Shown in pieces: positions 23,612 through 31,737 of a stretch of DNA of 44,738 bases (within the stretch, counting starts at the first letter, position 1; each line of letters begins with the position of its first letter). A model generated the notes under the pieces. It did no database searches and had not been told where the DNA came from. It saw only the letters and a program-made list of their open reading frames with translations. The translations under genes were made by a program, and so were the position numbers. The stretch is from [Mycobacterium] manitobense (lineage in GTDB: Bacteria; Actinomycetota; Actinomycetes; Mycobacteriales; Mycobacteriaceae), in assembly GCF_025821665.1 (NCBI RefSeq), contig NZ_JACKSJ010000218.1, forward strand, positions 1 through 44,738, in the 5' to 3' direction.

Positions 23612-24014
23612 CGGTCTGGCCGACGACGTCTGGCGGGCGATGGCCGCGCTGGTGTACGACAACCGGGAGGGCTGGAAGCGCGCGGTGGTCGAGCAGACGG
23701 GGCTGCCGTTCAGCCGGGTCCGCGTCCTGCGCCGGCTGGCCCGTCAGCCGATGAGCGTCAAGGAGATCGCGCACGCCGCCACCATCGATGCGCCCGCGGC
23801 CACCGTCGCCGTCAACGACCTCGAAGACCGTGGACTGGTGATGCGCGAGGTCGATCCGGGCAACCGCCGCAGCAAGCGGGTGTCGCTGACGGCGGCCGGT
23901 CGCGCCGTGGTCGAGCGGATCGACGCCATCGACGACCCGGCGCCCCCTGCTCTGAGCGCGCTCGCCGCCGACGACCTGGCGACGCTGCATGCCATCATCG
24001 GCAGGCTGAGGTGA
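23601..24014 (+). CDS. MarR-family regulator paired with the DHA2 exporter
   Basis: This 137-residue protein has the winged-helix MarR domain: FSRVRVLRRLARQPMSVKEIAHAATIDAPAATVAVNDLEDRGLVMREVDPGNRRSKRVSLTAAGRAVVERI. The recognition helix is APAATVAVNDLEDRG and the wing contains RRSKRV. It overlaps the MFS gene by 11 nt and is probably translated with it. The ligand is unknown, and the expected target is the exporter promoter near 22140, but this is inference. It is convergent with a small secreted protein, three bases apart. Confidence 0.88.
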   Translation: MSHDGLADDVWRAMAALVYDNREGWKRAVVEQTGLPFSRVRVLRRLARQPMSVKEIAHAATIDAPAATVAVNDLEDRGLVMREVDPGNRRSKRVSLTAAGRAVVERIDAIDDPAPPALSALAADDLATLHAIIGRLR

Positions 24015-24017
24015 CGT

Positions 24018-24389
24018 TCAGGCGCGGGTGAGTGTCGTGTTGTACAGCGCCACCGCCGTGTCGGTCGGCAGGATGTCGACGAACGTCGCGGCGCCCCGCA
24101 CCGCATCGCCGCGCGCGATGATGTGGCCACCGGCATTGTGGGAACACGGGAAAGCGTTGCAGCGCAACCAGAAACCGGGAGCGCTCTGATAGGGCGCCAT
24201 GCTCGGCGCCTGGTCGACGCGGTAGCGGCCCGGCGCGATGAACGCGGTCACCCAGCCCTTGCCCGCCTCGGTGTCGACGCCGAACACCCCGTTGCTGCCG
24301 TAGGTCGGCACCGCCTGCGCAGGCGCGGCGAGCACCATGGCCGCCGCGGAGATCGCCGCAGCGGCGAGTGCCGCGATCGTGGCCTTCAT
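24018..24389 (-). CDS. Small secreted protein of unknown function
   Basis: This 123-residue protein has a clear signal peptide (KATIAALAAAAISAAAMVLAAPAQA, cleavage near residue 26) followed by a compact domain with two cysteines (LRCNAFPCS) that could pair outside the cell. Motifs such as VFGVDTEAGKGWVTAFIAPGRYRVDQAPSM and DILPTDTAVALYNTTLTRA do not match a family I know. The mature protein is about 97 residues. Similar short exported actinobacterial proteins exist without known function. It is followed 30 nt later by the flavoprotein on the opposite side, transcribed the same way. Convergent with marR. Confidence 0.72.
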   Translation of the reverse strand: MKATIAALAAAAISAAAMVLAAPAQAVPTYGSNGVFGVDTEAGKGWVTAFIAPGRYRVDQAPSMAPYQSAPGFWLRCNAFPCSHNAGGHIIARGDAVRGAATFVDILPTDTAVALYNTTLTRA

Positions 24390-24419
24390 CTTCGCCAGGC
24401 TAGCAAGCCGGCCGCCGCT

Positions 24420-25955
24420 TCACCGGCTTTCGAGCACAGCCATCGCCGCGTTGTGCCCACCGATGCCCGACACCCCGCCGCCGCGCCGGGCGCCGGAGCC
24501 GCACAACAGGATTCGCTCGTGGGCGGTGTACACACCCCAGCGCTGGGCCGGGGTGTCGAGCGCCTCGTCATCCTCGGCGAACGGCCAGTGCAGCCCGCCG
24601 TGGAAGATGTTGCCCGCGGTCATGCCGAGTATGTGCTCCAGGTCGGCCGTGGTCTTGGTCTCGATGCACAGCCGGCCGGCGCCGTCCTCGAGGATCACGT
24701 CCTGCACGGGTTCGTCCAGCACCGAGTTCAGTGAACCGAGCGCCGCCGACGTCAGCGCATTGCGCAGCCGCTCCGGATCCTGGCCGTGGGCCAGCGAGTG
24801 CGGCGTGTGCAATCCGAACAGCGTCATCGTCTGCGCGCCGGTCTCCCGAAGGCGGTCGGACAGGATGGTCGGATCGGCCAGCGAGTGGCAGTAGATCTCG
24901 CACGGCAGCGGCTGGGGGACCTCGCCGCCTGCGGCACGGTCGTGGGCGGCGTCGAGCTGCGTCAGGTTCTCGTTGACGTGGAACGTCCCGCCGAATGCCT
25001 GCTCGGGCGTCACCGACGCGTCGCGCAACCTCGGCAACCGGCGCAGCATGAGGTTCACCTTGACCTGGGACCCGCCGGCGAGCTGCGGCGCGGGGTCGCC
25101 GACGAGGCCGGCGAGCACCGCCGGGGTGACGTTGGCCAGCACGAACCGCGCGCCGACGCGGTGCTCGCGCCCGCCGGACCGGTAGCGCACCTCGCCGTCC
25201 GGGTCGATGCCGAACACCTCTGCGCCGGTGACGATCTCGGCGCCGAAGCCGGCGGCCGCTGCGGCCAGCGCGCCGCTGACCGCGCCCATGCCGCCGATCG
25301 GGACGTCCCAGTCGCCGGTGCCGCCGCCGAGCAGGTGGTAGAGGAAACACACGTTCTGCGCCAGGGACGGGTCGTCGGTCCTGGCGAACGTGCCGATTAG
25401 GGCGTCGGTGGCCATCACCCCGCGCACCAGGTCACTGGACACCGCGCCTTCGATCGCCGCACCGATCGGCGCGCCCGTCATGGCGTGCCACACCGCGCCG
25501 GCATCCGGGTCGCCGGCCTGCACGTGCGCATGCGCCTGGCTGCGCGTCATCAGCGGCGCCGTCATGGTCGGCCACAACCGCTCGGTGACCGTGCGGCAGC
25601 GACGGTAGAACTCCGCGAAGCCGGCCTCGTCGTCGGCGGCGCCCACGGCCGCGAACGTGTTCGTCCGGCCCACCAGCAACCCGCTCCGCCCGCCGGTCGC
25701 CGGGTCCGGCGTGTACGACGACTGCCGCCGCTTTACCAGCCGGACGCGGGCGCCGAGATCGTCGACGATCCGCCGCGGCAGCAGGCTGACCAGATACGAG
25801 TATCGCGACAGCCGCGCGTCGACGCCCTCGAACGCGTGCGCCGAGACGGCCGCCCCGCCGACGTGGTCGAGGCGTTCCAGCACCAGCACGCGCCTGCCGG
25901 CGCGCGCCAGATACCCCGCGGCGACCAGCCCGTTGTGGCCGCCACCGACGATCAC
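24420..25955 (-). CDS. Phytoene dehydrogenase-like FAD-dependent oxidoreductase (Rv0897c-like)
   Basis: This FAD/NAD(P)-binding protein of 511 or more residues belongs to the amine oxidase/phytoene desaturase group (CrtI-like). The Rossmann motif is VGGGHNGLVAAGYLARAGRRVLVLERLDHVGGAAVSAHAFEG at the very N-terminus, with VPIGGMGAVSGALAAAAAGFGAEIVTGAEV in the middle and the second FAD contact LLCGSGARRGGGVSGIGGHNAAMAVLESR at the end. The substrate is unknown. The only canonical start in frame is GTG 25955, three residues before the GxGxxG motif, shorter than expected. In frame upstream only CTG 26006 remains, inside the DUF2630 stop. A 4-nt-type overlap there suggests coupling. The N-terminus is therefore uncertain. 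Confidence 0.82.
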   Translation of the reverse strand: MIVGGGHNGLVAAGYLARAGRRVLVLERLDHVGGAAVSAHAFEGVDARLSRYSYLVSLLPRRIVDDLGARVRLVKRRQSSYTPDPATGGRSGLLVGRTNTFAAVGAADDEAGFAEFYRRCRTVTERLWPTMTAPLMTRSQAHAHVQAGDPDAGAVWHAMTGAPIGAAIEGAVSSDLVRGVMATDALIGTFARTDDPSLAQNVCFLYHLLGGGTGDWDVPIGGMGAVSGALAAAAAGFGAEIVTGAEVFGIDPDGEVRYRSGGREHRVGARFVLANVTPAVLAGLVGDPAPQLAGGSQVKVNLMLRRLPRLRDASVTPEQAFGGTFHVNENLTQLDAAHDRAAGGEVPQPLPCEIYCHSLADPTILSDRLRETGAQTMTLFGLHTPHSLAHGQDPERLRNALTSAALGSLNSVLDEPVQDVILEDGAGRLCIETKTTADLEHILGMTAGNIFHGGLHWPFAEDDEALDTPAQRWGVYTAHERILLCGSGARRGGGVSGIGGHNAAMAVLESR

Positions 25956-26002
25956 CGCATCGAAGGTCCCCGCGGGAGCGGCTCCGGCGGCGTGGTCGGC
26001 GC

Positions 26003-26251
26003 TCAGTTCAGGTAACCCTCGACCTCACCGGCCGGTCGCACCTCGGCCTCACGGGGATCCTTGCCCGACTCACGCAGGGCGCGCCGCTGTCGCAGCAGGT
26101 CCCAGCACTGGTCGAGCGCCACCTCGACGGCACGCAGCCGCTGGTGTTCTTCGGATTCGTCGATCTCGTGGTGCTGGAGCTGGGAGCGCAGGTCCTTCTC
26201 CTCAGCAACGAGTCGGTTCACCTGATCGAGGATGTCTTCGTCTTTGGCCAC
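26003..26251 (-). CDS. DUF2630 family protein (Rv0898c-like)
   Basis: This 82-residue, charged, helical protein reads AKDEDILDQVNRLVAEEKDLRSQLQHHEIDESEEHQRLRAVEVALDQCWDLLRQRRALRESGKDP. The heptad-like pattern suggests a two-helix coiled coil. The family (DUF2630) has no established function. I use the GTG at 26251 because the rest of the open frame upstream is shadow of the FKBP gene. It precedes the flavoprotein, and its stop lies at or within the start region of that gene, so the two are co-translated. It is divergent from the FKBP gene across 31 bases. Confidence 0.85.
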   Translation of the reverse strand: MAKDEDILDQVNRLVAEEKDLRSQLQHHEIDESEEHQRLRAVEVALDQCWDLLRQRRALRESGKDPREAEVRPAGEVEGYLN

Positions 26252-26269
26252 GGCACCAGTCTGCCCGAC

Positions 26270-26275
26270 TACGGT
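26270..26275 (+). promoter_or_regulatory. -10 box of a leaderless FKBP transcript
   Basis: TACGGT fits TANNNT and is followed by 7 nt and GTG 26283; there is no Shine-Dalgarno sequence. Confidence 0.5.
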
Positions 26276-26282
26276 GGGTGCG

Positions 26283-26657
26283 GTGACTGCCAATAGTGGG
26301 GGAAAGCCCGAGATCGAGTTTCCCGATGGACCGCCTCCGACCGATCTGGTCATCGAGGACCTGGTCGTCGGCGAGGGCGCGGAGGCCGTGCCGGGCGCCA
26401 ACGTCGAGGTGCATTACGTCGGTGTCGAGTACGACACCGGCGAGGAGTTCGACAGCTCGTGGAACCGCGGCGAGTCGATCGAGTTCCCGCTGCAGGGCCT
26501 GATCCAGGGCTGGCAGGACGGCATACCCGGGATGAAGGTCGGCGGCCGACGCAAGCTGACCATCCCGCCGGCCCAGGCCTACGGCGACGCGGGCGGCGGG
26601 CACCGGCTCTCGGGCAAGACGCTTATTTTCGTCATCGACCTGCTGGCCACCCGCTAG
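26283..26657 (+). CDS. FKBP-type peptidyl-prolyl cis-trans isomerase
   Basis: This 124-residue single-domain FKBP speeds up proline isomerisation during protein folding. The pattern is complete: VEVHYVGVEYDTGEEFDSSWNRGESIEFPLQGLIQGWQDGIPGMKVGGRRKLTIPPAQAYG, containing the Tyr, Phe-Asp, Val-Ile and Trp-like positions of the FK506 pocket, and FVIDLLATR at the end. There is no signal peptide, so it is cytoplasmic. GTG 26283 is chosen over the longer open frame because it lies 7 nt after a TACGGT box. The stop shares a CTAG with the prrB stop (26654-26657). In M. tuberculosis this position carries ompA/arfA-type genes instead. Confidence 0.92.
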   Translation: MTANSGGKPEIEFPDGPPPTDLVIEDLVVGEGAEAVPGANVEVHYVGVEYDTGEEFDSSWNRGESIEFPLQGLIQGWQDGIPGMKVGGRRKLTIPPAQAYGDAGGGHRLSGKTLIFVIDLLATR

Positions 26658-28021
26658 AGCTGCAAGGTCGGCAGCCCCTCACCGGGCCGCGGCCCCGGCA
26701 GCCGTAGCAGCAGCCGGGCGCCACCCAGGGGGCTGGCCTCCAGCGTCGCCGTGCCGCCGTGCAGTTCGGCCTGCTGCGCGACGAGCGCCAACCCCAGCCC
26801 GGAACCCAGCCGCGACGCCGTCGACCCGCGGGAGAACCGCTCGAACACCAGCGCGCGTTCCTCCTCGGGCACGCCGCAGCCGTCGTCGTCGATCGCGATC
26901 TCGACGCCCTCGCGTGAGCTCACCGCTGAGAGCTGCACCCGGCTCGCCCCGCCGTGTTTGACGGCGTTGGCGATGGCGTTGTCCACCGCGAGCCGCAGCC
27001 CGGCGGGCAGCCCGACGATGATCACCGTCGGGGCGGGCGCCAGCGAGACCTCCAGATCGGGGTAGATCCGCATCGCGTCGTGTGCGGCCCGGTCGAGCAG
27101 TTCGGTGATGTCGACAGGGACATGGTCGTCGGCGGTGGACAGTTCCCCCTGCGCCAGCCGCTCCAGCGCCCACAGCGTCGCCTCGATCCGCGACTGGGTG
27201 CGGATGACGTCGCCGACCACCTCCTGGCGCTGCTCGCCGTCCAGGTCCAGGGTGGCGAGCACCTCCAGGTTGGTCCGCATCGCCGTCAGCGGGGTGCGCA
27301 ACTCGTGCGCCGAGGCCGCCGAGAAGTCGCGCGCCGAGGTCAGCGCCGCCTTGGTCCGGTCCTGCTCCTTGGCGATGCGCTGCAGCATGCCCTTCACCGC
27401 GTCGGCGATCTCGACGGCCTCCGTCGCGCCGCGCACCTCGATGACCGGTGTCTCGTCGGCGGTGTCGATCTGGCTGGTCTGCCGCGCAAGGCGCTTGAAC
27501 GGCCTCACCGCGAACGTCGCCAGCAACCAGCCCACCACCGCGGCGGCGCCGATCGCCAGCGAGCAGATGATCACCACCCGCCGGTGCAGGTTGTTGGTGT
27601 CGGCGATGGTGGCGTTGTAGGTGTCGCCGACGGCCACCAGCATCGGCTCGGGTGTCGGGATCTCGACCGTGCGCACCCGGTACCGCACGCCGTCGACGTA
27701 GGTGTCCTCGTAGCCCGCGGGCAACTCGGGCAGCACCACCTCGGAGTTCGAACTGATCTGCCCGGCCCTGCGCACCGTGATGACGGCGTCCTTGTCGTTG
27801 GGCGACTTCGGGATCTCGTCGAGCCCGCGCGGCAGGAACGGGATCGCGAAGCCGGCCGCCTCGTCCAGCCTGCGGTCGAGGCGTTCCTTGCGGTCCCCGG
27901 TGATGCCGACCCAGACCACGGTGCCGACGATCAGCACCGGGATCGCCGCGCCGATCGCTGTCGCGACCACCACCCTGGCCCTAAGTGAAGGCGTGCGGCG
28001 GATGCGCGACAGCAGGTTCAT
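26654..28021 (-). CDS. prrB: Sensor histidine kinase PrrB
   Basis: PrrB senses an outside signal and phosphorylates PrrA; in M. tuberculosis the pair is essential and linked to nitrogen limitation and macrophage adaptation. The 455-residue protein has helices at about 17-40 and 149-172 enclosing an extracytoplasmic sensor domain, a HAMP domain (VRPFKRLARQTSQID), the phosphoacceptor in SAASAHELRTPLTAMR (His239), and an ATPase domain with NAIANAVKHGG (N box), DDDGCGVPEEER (G1), FERFSRG (F box) and GSGLGLALVAQQAELHGG (G2). prrA ends three bases before its start, so they are one operon. The stop shares CTAG with the FKBP gene. Confidence 0.95.
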   Translation of the reverse strand: MNLLSRIRRTPSLRARVVVATAIGAAIPVLIVGTVVWVGITGDRKERLDRRLDEAAGFAIPFLPRGLDEIPKSPNDKDAVITVRRAGQISSNSEVVLPELPAGYEDTYVDGVRYRVRTVEIPTPEPMLVAVGDTYNATIADTNNLHRRVVIICSLAIGAAAVVGWLLATFAVRPFKRLARQTSQIDTADETPVIEVRGATEAVEIADAVKGMLQRIAKEQDRTKAALTSARDFSAASAHELRTPLTAMRTNLEVLATLDLDGEQRQEVVGDVIRTQSRIEATLWALERLAQGELSTADDHVPVDITELLDRAAHDAMRIYPDLEVSLAPAPTVIIVGLPAGLRLAVDNAIANAVKHGGASRVQLSAVSSREGVEIAIDDDGCGVPEEERALVFERFSRGSTASRLGSGLGLALVAQQAELHGGTATLEASPLGGARLLLRLPGPRPGEGLPTLQL

Positions 28022-28024
28022 CGA

Positions 28025-28729
28025 CTACTGGGTCCGCAGCACGAAACCCACACCGCGCACGGTGTGCAGCAGCCGCGGCGCGCCGTTGGCCTCGAGCTTG
28101 CGGCGCAGGTAGCCGATGAACACATCCACCACGTTGGTGTCGGCGGCGAAGTCGTAACCCCACACCAGCTCGAGCAGCTGCGCGCGCGAGAGCACGGCGG
28201 TCTTGTGTTCGGCGAGCACCGCCAGCAGGTCGAACTCCCGCTTCGTCAGGTCGACGTCGGCGCCGTTGACGCGCGCCCGTCGGCCCGGGATGTCGACCTC
28301 CAGCGGGCCGACCTGGATGGTCTCCGACGAGATGGTGGCCGACGATCCGCGGCGGCGCAGCAGCGCCTTCACCCGCGCCACCAGCTCCTGCAGCACGAAC
28401 GGCTTGACCAGGTAGTCGTCGGCGCCGGCCTCCAGCCCCGCCACCCGGTCGTCGACGCTGCTGCGCGCCGACAGCACGCAGACCGGCACGTCGTTGTCCA
28501 TCGCACGCAGCGCGGTCACCACGCTGACGCCGTCGAGCACCGGCATGTTGATGTCGAGCACGATCGCGTCGGGCCGGGTCTCGGTGGCGCTGCGCAGCGC
28601 CTCGGCGCCGTCCACGGCGGTGGAGACGTCGAACCCGGACAGCCGCAACCCGCGCTCGAGCGACGCCAGCACGTCGGGGTCGTCGTCCACCACGAGCACC
28701 CGGGGCGAGGCCACACCACCACTGTCCAT
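28025..28729 (-). CDS. prrA: Response regulator PrrA (OmpR type)
   Basis: PrrA is the DNA-binding partner of PrrB. The 234-residue protein has a receiver domain (about 8-120) with the acidic pair VVDDDPDV (Asp15-16), phosphoacceptor Asp59 in IVLDINMPVLDG, and the conserved Thr/Ser and Lys (LSARSS, LVKPF). The C-terminal winged-helix domain (about 135-234) ends in DVFIGYLRRKLEANGAPRLLHTVRGVGFVLRTQ, as in OmpR proteins. I use ATG 28729; upstream in-frame codons are shadow. There is no Shine-Dalgarno sequence. The potassium-channel gene lies 26 nt upstream on the same strand and may be transcribed with it. Nearly every stretch matches the known M. tuberculosis protein as I recall it. Confidence 0.96.
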   Translation of the reverse strand: MDSGGVASPRVLVVDDDPDVLASLERGLRLSGFDVSTAVDGAEALRSATETRPDAIVLDINMPVLDGVSVVTALRAMDNDVPVCVLSARSSVDDRVAGLEAGADDYLVKPFVLQELVARVKALLRRRGSSATISSETIQVGPLEVDIPGRRARVNGADVDLTKREFDLLAVLAEHKTAVLSRAQLLELVWGYDFAADTNVVDVFIGYLRRKLEANGAPRLLHTVRGVGFVLRTQ

Positions 28730-28755
28730 GTCCGCAATCTTGCCTGATGGCCGGG

Positions 28756-29529
28756 TCACGCTGGGGGAGGCTGACCGCCGGGACCGCGTCCCTCGTCGCG
28801 CAGCAGGGCGATCTCGATTCGCAACTCCTTGATCTCGGCGAGCACCTGCTCGACGTGCGCGGTGGTCACCGCCTCCTCGGCCGACTGTTCGTCGGCCACG
28901 CGCTGGACGATCCACGACGCCAGCGTGGCGGTGATCGAACCGACGAGGCTGATGCCGCCGATCATCAGCAGCACCGCGATCACCCGGCCGGTGCCGGTGA
29001 GCGGGGTCAGGTCGCCGTAGCCGACGGTGGTGATCGTGGTGATCGACCACCACAGCGCCTCACCGAAATTCGTGATGTGCGGGTCGACGGCGTCGCGTTC
29101 GCTCTCGAGCACCGCCAGCGACGCCACGAACACCAGCAGGACGGCCGCCGAGATCGTGTAGATGACGACCCGGCCGCGGATCGCATTGCCGACGGCCCGC
29201 TGCAGCACCGAGATGAGGATGACCAGACGCACCAGGCGTAGCGGCCGCAGCAGCGGCAGCAGCACGATCGCGAGGTCGAACAGGTGGCGGAAGAACCACC
29301 GCCAGCGGTTGGAGGCCAGGCTCAGCCGGATGACGTAGTCGACGGCGAAGACGGCGTAGGAACCCCAGGCGACCACCTCGATGGCCACGTCGGCCGCGCC
29401 CTGCGGCTGGGCGAGCACGTCGATCGCGTAGGCGATGAGGAATACGATGGCGACCGCCGCCAGCGGCCACTCGGTGCGCCGTTCCCAGACGTCCAGCTTC
29501 GGGCGTGACGCCGAGGAGTCGTTGATCAC
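28756..29529 (-). CDS. Voltage-gated-type potassium channel (6-TM)
   Basis: This 257-residue protein has the design of a Kv-like bacterial channel: S1-S4 in the first half, where S4 is LRPLRLVRLVILISVLQRAVGNAIRGR with regularly spaced arginines (about 95-120), then S5, a pore loop with the potassium selectivity filter TTVGYGDL (about 167-174), S6, and a C-terminal coiled coil (EEAVTTAHVEQVLAEIKELRIEIALLRDEG) that probably assembles the tetramer. There is no RCK domain. GTG 29529 is chosen over TTG 29538: TAACTT lies exactly 7 nt upstream, as in other leaderless genes here. It is divergent from the PLD gene and upstream of prrAB, so it may share transcription with them. Confidence 0.9.
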   Translation of the reverse strand: MINDSSASRPKLDVWERRTEWPLAAVAIVFLIAYAIDVLAQPQGAADVAIEVVAWGSYAVFAVDYVIRLSLASNRWRWFFRHLFDLAIVLLPLLRPLRLVRLVILISVLQRAVGNAIRGRVVIYTISAAVLLVFVASLAVLESERDAVDPHITNFGEALWWSITTITTVGYGDLTPLTGTGRVIAVLLMIGGISLVGSITATLASWIVQRVADEQSAEEAVTTAHVEQVLAEIKELRIEIALLRDEGRGPGGQPPPA

Positions 29530-29536
29530 GGCCCAC

Positions 29537-29542
29537 AAGTTA
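29537..29542 (-). promoter_or_regulatory. -10 box of the leaderless potassium-channel transcript
   Basis: On the minus strand TAACTT is followed by 7 nt and the GTG start at 29529. Confidence 0.45.
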
Positions 29543-29576
29543 CGCCCATCGCCGTTTGCTGGCTCCGCGGCGGTGC

Positions 29577-29582
29577 TAGCAT
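29577..29582 (+). promoter_or_regulatory. -10 box of the PLD/chromate operon
   Basis: TAGCAT is followed by 9 nt and the GTG start at 29592. It lies back to back with the -10 box of the divergent potassium-channel gene. Confidence 0.45.
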
Positions 29583-29591
29583 CCGGGACTT

Positions 29592-30587
29592 GTGCCGTCG
29601 TCGAATCTGATCGTGGAACCCGACGACGGGCTGGCCCCGGTTCGGGAGTTCATCTCGTCGGCCCGCGAGCGCCTCCTGGTCAAGCAGTTCACGTTCACCG
29701 ACGAGAGCCTCATCGACGCGGTGATCGATCGGAGGGCCGCGGGCGTCGACGTGCGGGTCATGTTGAACGCCAAGCGGTCCGGCGGCGACCGCGCGAACGA
29801 CGACACCTATGAACGGCTCCGCGCCGCGGGCGTCGAGGTGCAGTGGTGCAACCCGAAGTTCTACGTGACCCACGAGAAGTCGATCGTCGTCGACGGCGAC
29901 GCCGCCCTGATCGCCACGTTCAACCTGTGCACCAAGTACTTCACCCGCACCCGCGACTACGGGATCGTCACCACCGACCCGAACCACGTCGCCCAGATCA
30001 CCGAGGCCTTCCACGCGGACTGGAATCACGAGGACTGGTCGCCCGCGCAGAACGACGGCCTGCTGTGGAGCAACGCGAACTCGCGCTACCGGATGGCGCA
30101 GTTCATCGACGCCGCCACCCACCGCCTCGACATCCAGCACCCGAAGTACGTCGACGCGGTGATCCTCGATCACATCGCCGCCGCCGCGGACCGGGGCGTG
30201 AAGGTGCACGTGCTGTGCGGCGGCAGGCACGGCATCAGCGAGTGGGACGTCCTGGACACCTTCGCCTCGCTGCGCACCCTGCGCCGGTTCGGGGTCAAGG
30301 TGCGCAAGCAGAAGCAGCTGCGGGTGCACGCGAAGCTGCTGATCATCGACGACAGCCAGGCGCTGCTCGGTTCGATGAACATCGACCGGAGCGCATTCGA
30401 CCTGCGCCGCGAACTGGGCGTGATCACCAGCGACCCCGAAGCCGTGGCCCGGTTGAAGCAGGTCTTCGACGGCGACTGGGAGACGTCGCACCACTACGAG
30501 CCACCCGACCCCCTCGAGCCGGCGCACCATCACGAGGACGAGACCCACCTCGACTTCCCCGCCGACGCGCACGTCGACCATGAGTGA
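29592..30587 (+). CDS. Phospholipase D-family protein (two HKD motifs)
   Basis: This 331-residue cytoplasmic protein contains two HxKx4D catalytic motifs, HEKSIVVD with His94 and HAKLLIID with His246, each followed by the usual Gly/Ser-Asn (ATFN and GSMN). PLD enzymes work through a histidine intermediate on phosphodiester bonds, in lipids (cardiolipin synthase, PLD) or in nucleic acids (Nuc). No signal peptide or membrane segment is seen. The C-terminal tail is rich in His, Glu and Asp (HHYEPPDPLEPAHHHEDETHLDFPADAHVDHE), which could bind metal. The substrate is unknown. Its last 8 bases overlap the start of the first chromate-transporter half. Confidence 0.87.
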   Translation: MPSSNLIVEPDDGLAPVREFISSARERLLVKQFTFTDESLIDAVIDRRAAGVDVRVMLNAKRSGGDRANDDTYERLRAAGVEVQWCNPKFYVTHEKSIVVDGDAALIATFNLCTKYFTRTRDYGIVTTDPNHVAQITEAFHADWNHEDWSPAQNDGLLWSNANSRYRMAQFIDAATHRLDIQHPKYVDAVILDHIAAAADRGVKVHVLCGGRHGISEWDVLDTFASLRTLRRFGVKVRKQKQLRVHAKLLIIDDSQALLGSMNIDRSAFDLRRELGVITSDPEAVARLKQVFDGDWETSHHYEPPDPLEPAHHHEDETHLDFPADAHVDHE

Positions 30588-31149
30588 GACCGACAAGCCG
30601 GTCTCACTGTTCGACATCGCCTGGACGTTCAACCACATCGCGCTGGCGTCGTTCGGCGGCGGACTGTCGGCGTGGTCGCGGGAGATCCTCGTCGTCGAGA
30701 AGCGGTGGCTCGGCGAGGCGGAGTTCCTCTCGGCCATGACGATGTGCCGGATCCTGCCGGGCGCCAATCAGGTCAACATGGCGGTGTTCGCGGGCAGCAA
30801 GATGCGCTCGGTCGCGGGGGCCGTCGCCGCGGTGGCGGGGCTGTGCTTCATGCCGCTGGTGATCATCCTGGTGATGGCCTTCCTGTACTTCCGCTTCAAG
30901 GAGGTGCCCGCCGTCGCCGGTGTGCTGCACGGCGCATCGGCGGCCGCCGTCGCGCTGACCGTGGCGATGGTGATCCAGACCGGCCGCCAGTGCCTCACCG
31001 GTCTGGTGCCTGTCGCCCTGTTCGCAGCGGCGTTCGTCCTCAACGGCGTGCTGCGCTGGCCGCTGCTCGGTGTGCTGGCGATCCTCGCGCCGCTCAGCGT
31101 GCTCTGGGCGTGGCCGCGCCGGGCGCGGGAGGCGGCCACCGAGACGTGA
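30580..31149 (+). CDS. Chromate transporter, first half (short-chain CHR)
   Basis: This 189-residue membrane protein is one CHR domain. It opens with FDIAWTFNHIALASFGGGLSAWSREILVVEKRWLGEAEFLSAMTMCRILPGANQVNMAVFAGSKM, where the conserved FGGG and PGxN signatures are recognisable, and has about 5-6 hydrophobic segments. CHR proteins export chromate or related oxyanions; sulphate-type substrates are also suggested for some. Short-chain members occur as pairs of two half proteins that act together. It starts with ATG inside the end of the PLD gene (8-nt overlap) and ends in a GTGA overlap with its partner, so all three are translationally coupled. Confidence 0.88.
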   Translation: MSETDKPVSLFDIAWTFNHIALASFGGGLSAWSREILVVEKRWLGEAEFLSAMTMCRILPGANQVNMAVFAGSKMRSVAGAVAAVAGLCFMPLVIILVMAFLYFRFKEVPAVAGVLHGASAAAVALTVAMVIQTGRQCLTGLVPVALFAAAFVLNGVLRWPLLGVLAILAPLSVLWAWPRRAREAATET

Positions 31150-31691
31150 GCACCTATCTGCAACTCATCGCGCTGTTCGGGTCGTTGTCGTTGATGTCGA
31201 TCGGCGGGGGCAACGCGGTGCTGCCCGAGATGCACGCCAGGGCGGTGCACGAACGGCACTGGCTGACCGACGGGCAGTTCGCCGATCTGTTCTCGATCTC
31301 CCAGTCGGCGCCGGGTCCGAGCATCCTGATCGTCGGGATGGTGGGCTACGCCGCAGGCCTCGAGGTGGGCGGGGTGCCGGGCGCGATCCTCGGCGGCGTG
31401 GTCGCCACCGTCGCGATGGTGCTGCCTGCGGCCACGCTGGTCCTGGTGATCACGCAGTTCTGGCAGAAGGCGCAGAAGTCGCGGCTGCGGATCGCCGTCG
31501 AGAAGGGCTTCGCCCCGCTGACCGTCGGGCTGATCCTGGCCACCTCGCTGGTGATGAGCCGCTCGGCCGACCACGACTGGCGGGCCTATCTGCTGACGGC
31601 CGTCTGCACCGCGGTGTTCGTCTTCACCAAGCTCAATCCGCTGCTGGTGGTCGCTGTTGCCGGCGTGATCGGGTACTTCGGCATCGTCTGA
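31146..31691 (+). CDS. Chromate transporter, second half (short-chain CHR)
   Basis: This 181-residue CHR domain starts YLQLIALFGSLSLMSIGGGNAVLPEMHARAVHERHWLTDGQFADLFSISQSAPGPSILIVGMVGYAAG, with the family signatures GGG and APGPS, and about 5-6 hydrophobic segments ending in NPLLVVAVAGVIGYFGIV. It is the partner of the preceding half, and together they equal the single two-domain ChrA of other bacteria. The GTG start overlaps the first half's stop by 4 nt. A short non-coding gap with the palindrome GGCGAATTCGCC (31738-31749) separates it from the ABC genes. Confidence 0.9.
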   Translation: MSTYLQLIALFGSLSLMSIGGGNAVLPEMHARAVHERHWLTDGQFADLFSISQSAPGPSILIVGMVGYAAGLEVGGVPGAILGGVVATVAMVLPAATLVLVITQFWQKAQKSRLRIAVEKGFAPLTVGLILATSLVMSRSADHDWRAYLLTAVCTAVFVFTKLNPLLVVAVAGVIGYFGIV

Positions 31692-31737
31692 GCTGGGGTT
31701 GGCGCGGCGCTCTTCGGGGAAGGCTGCAGGCCAGGAC

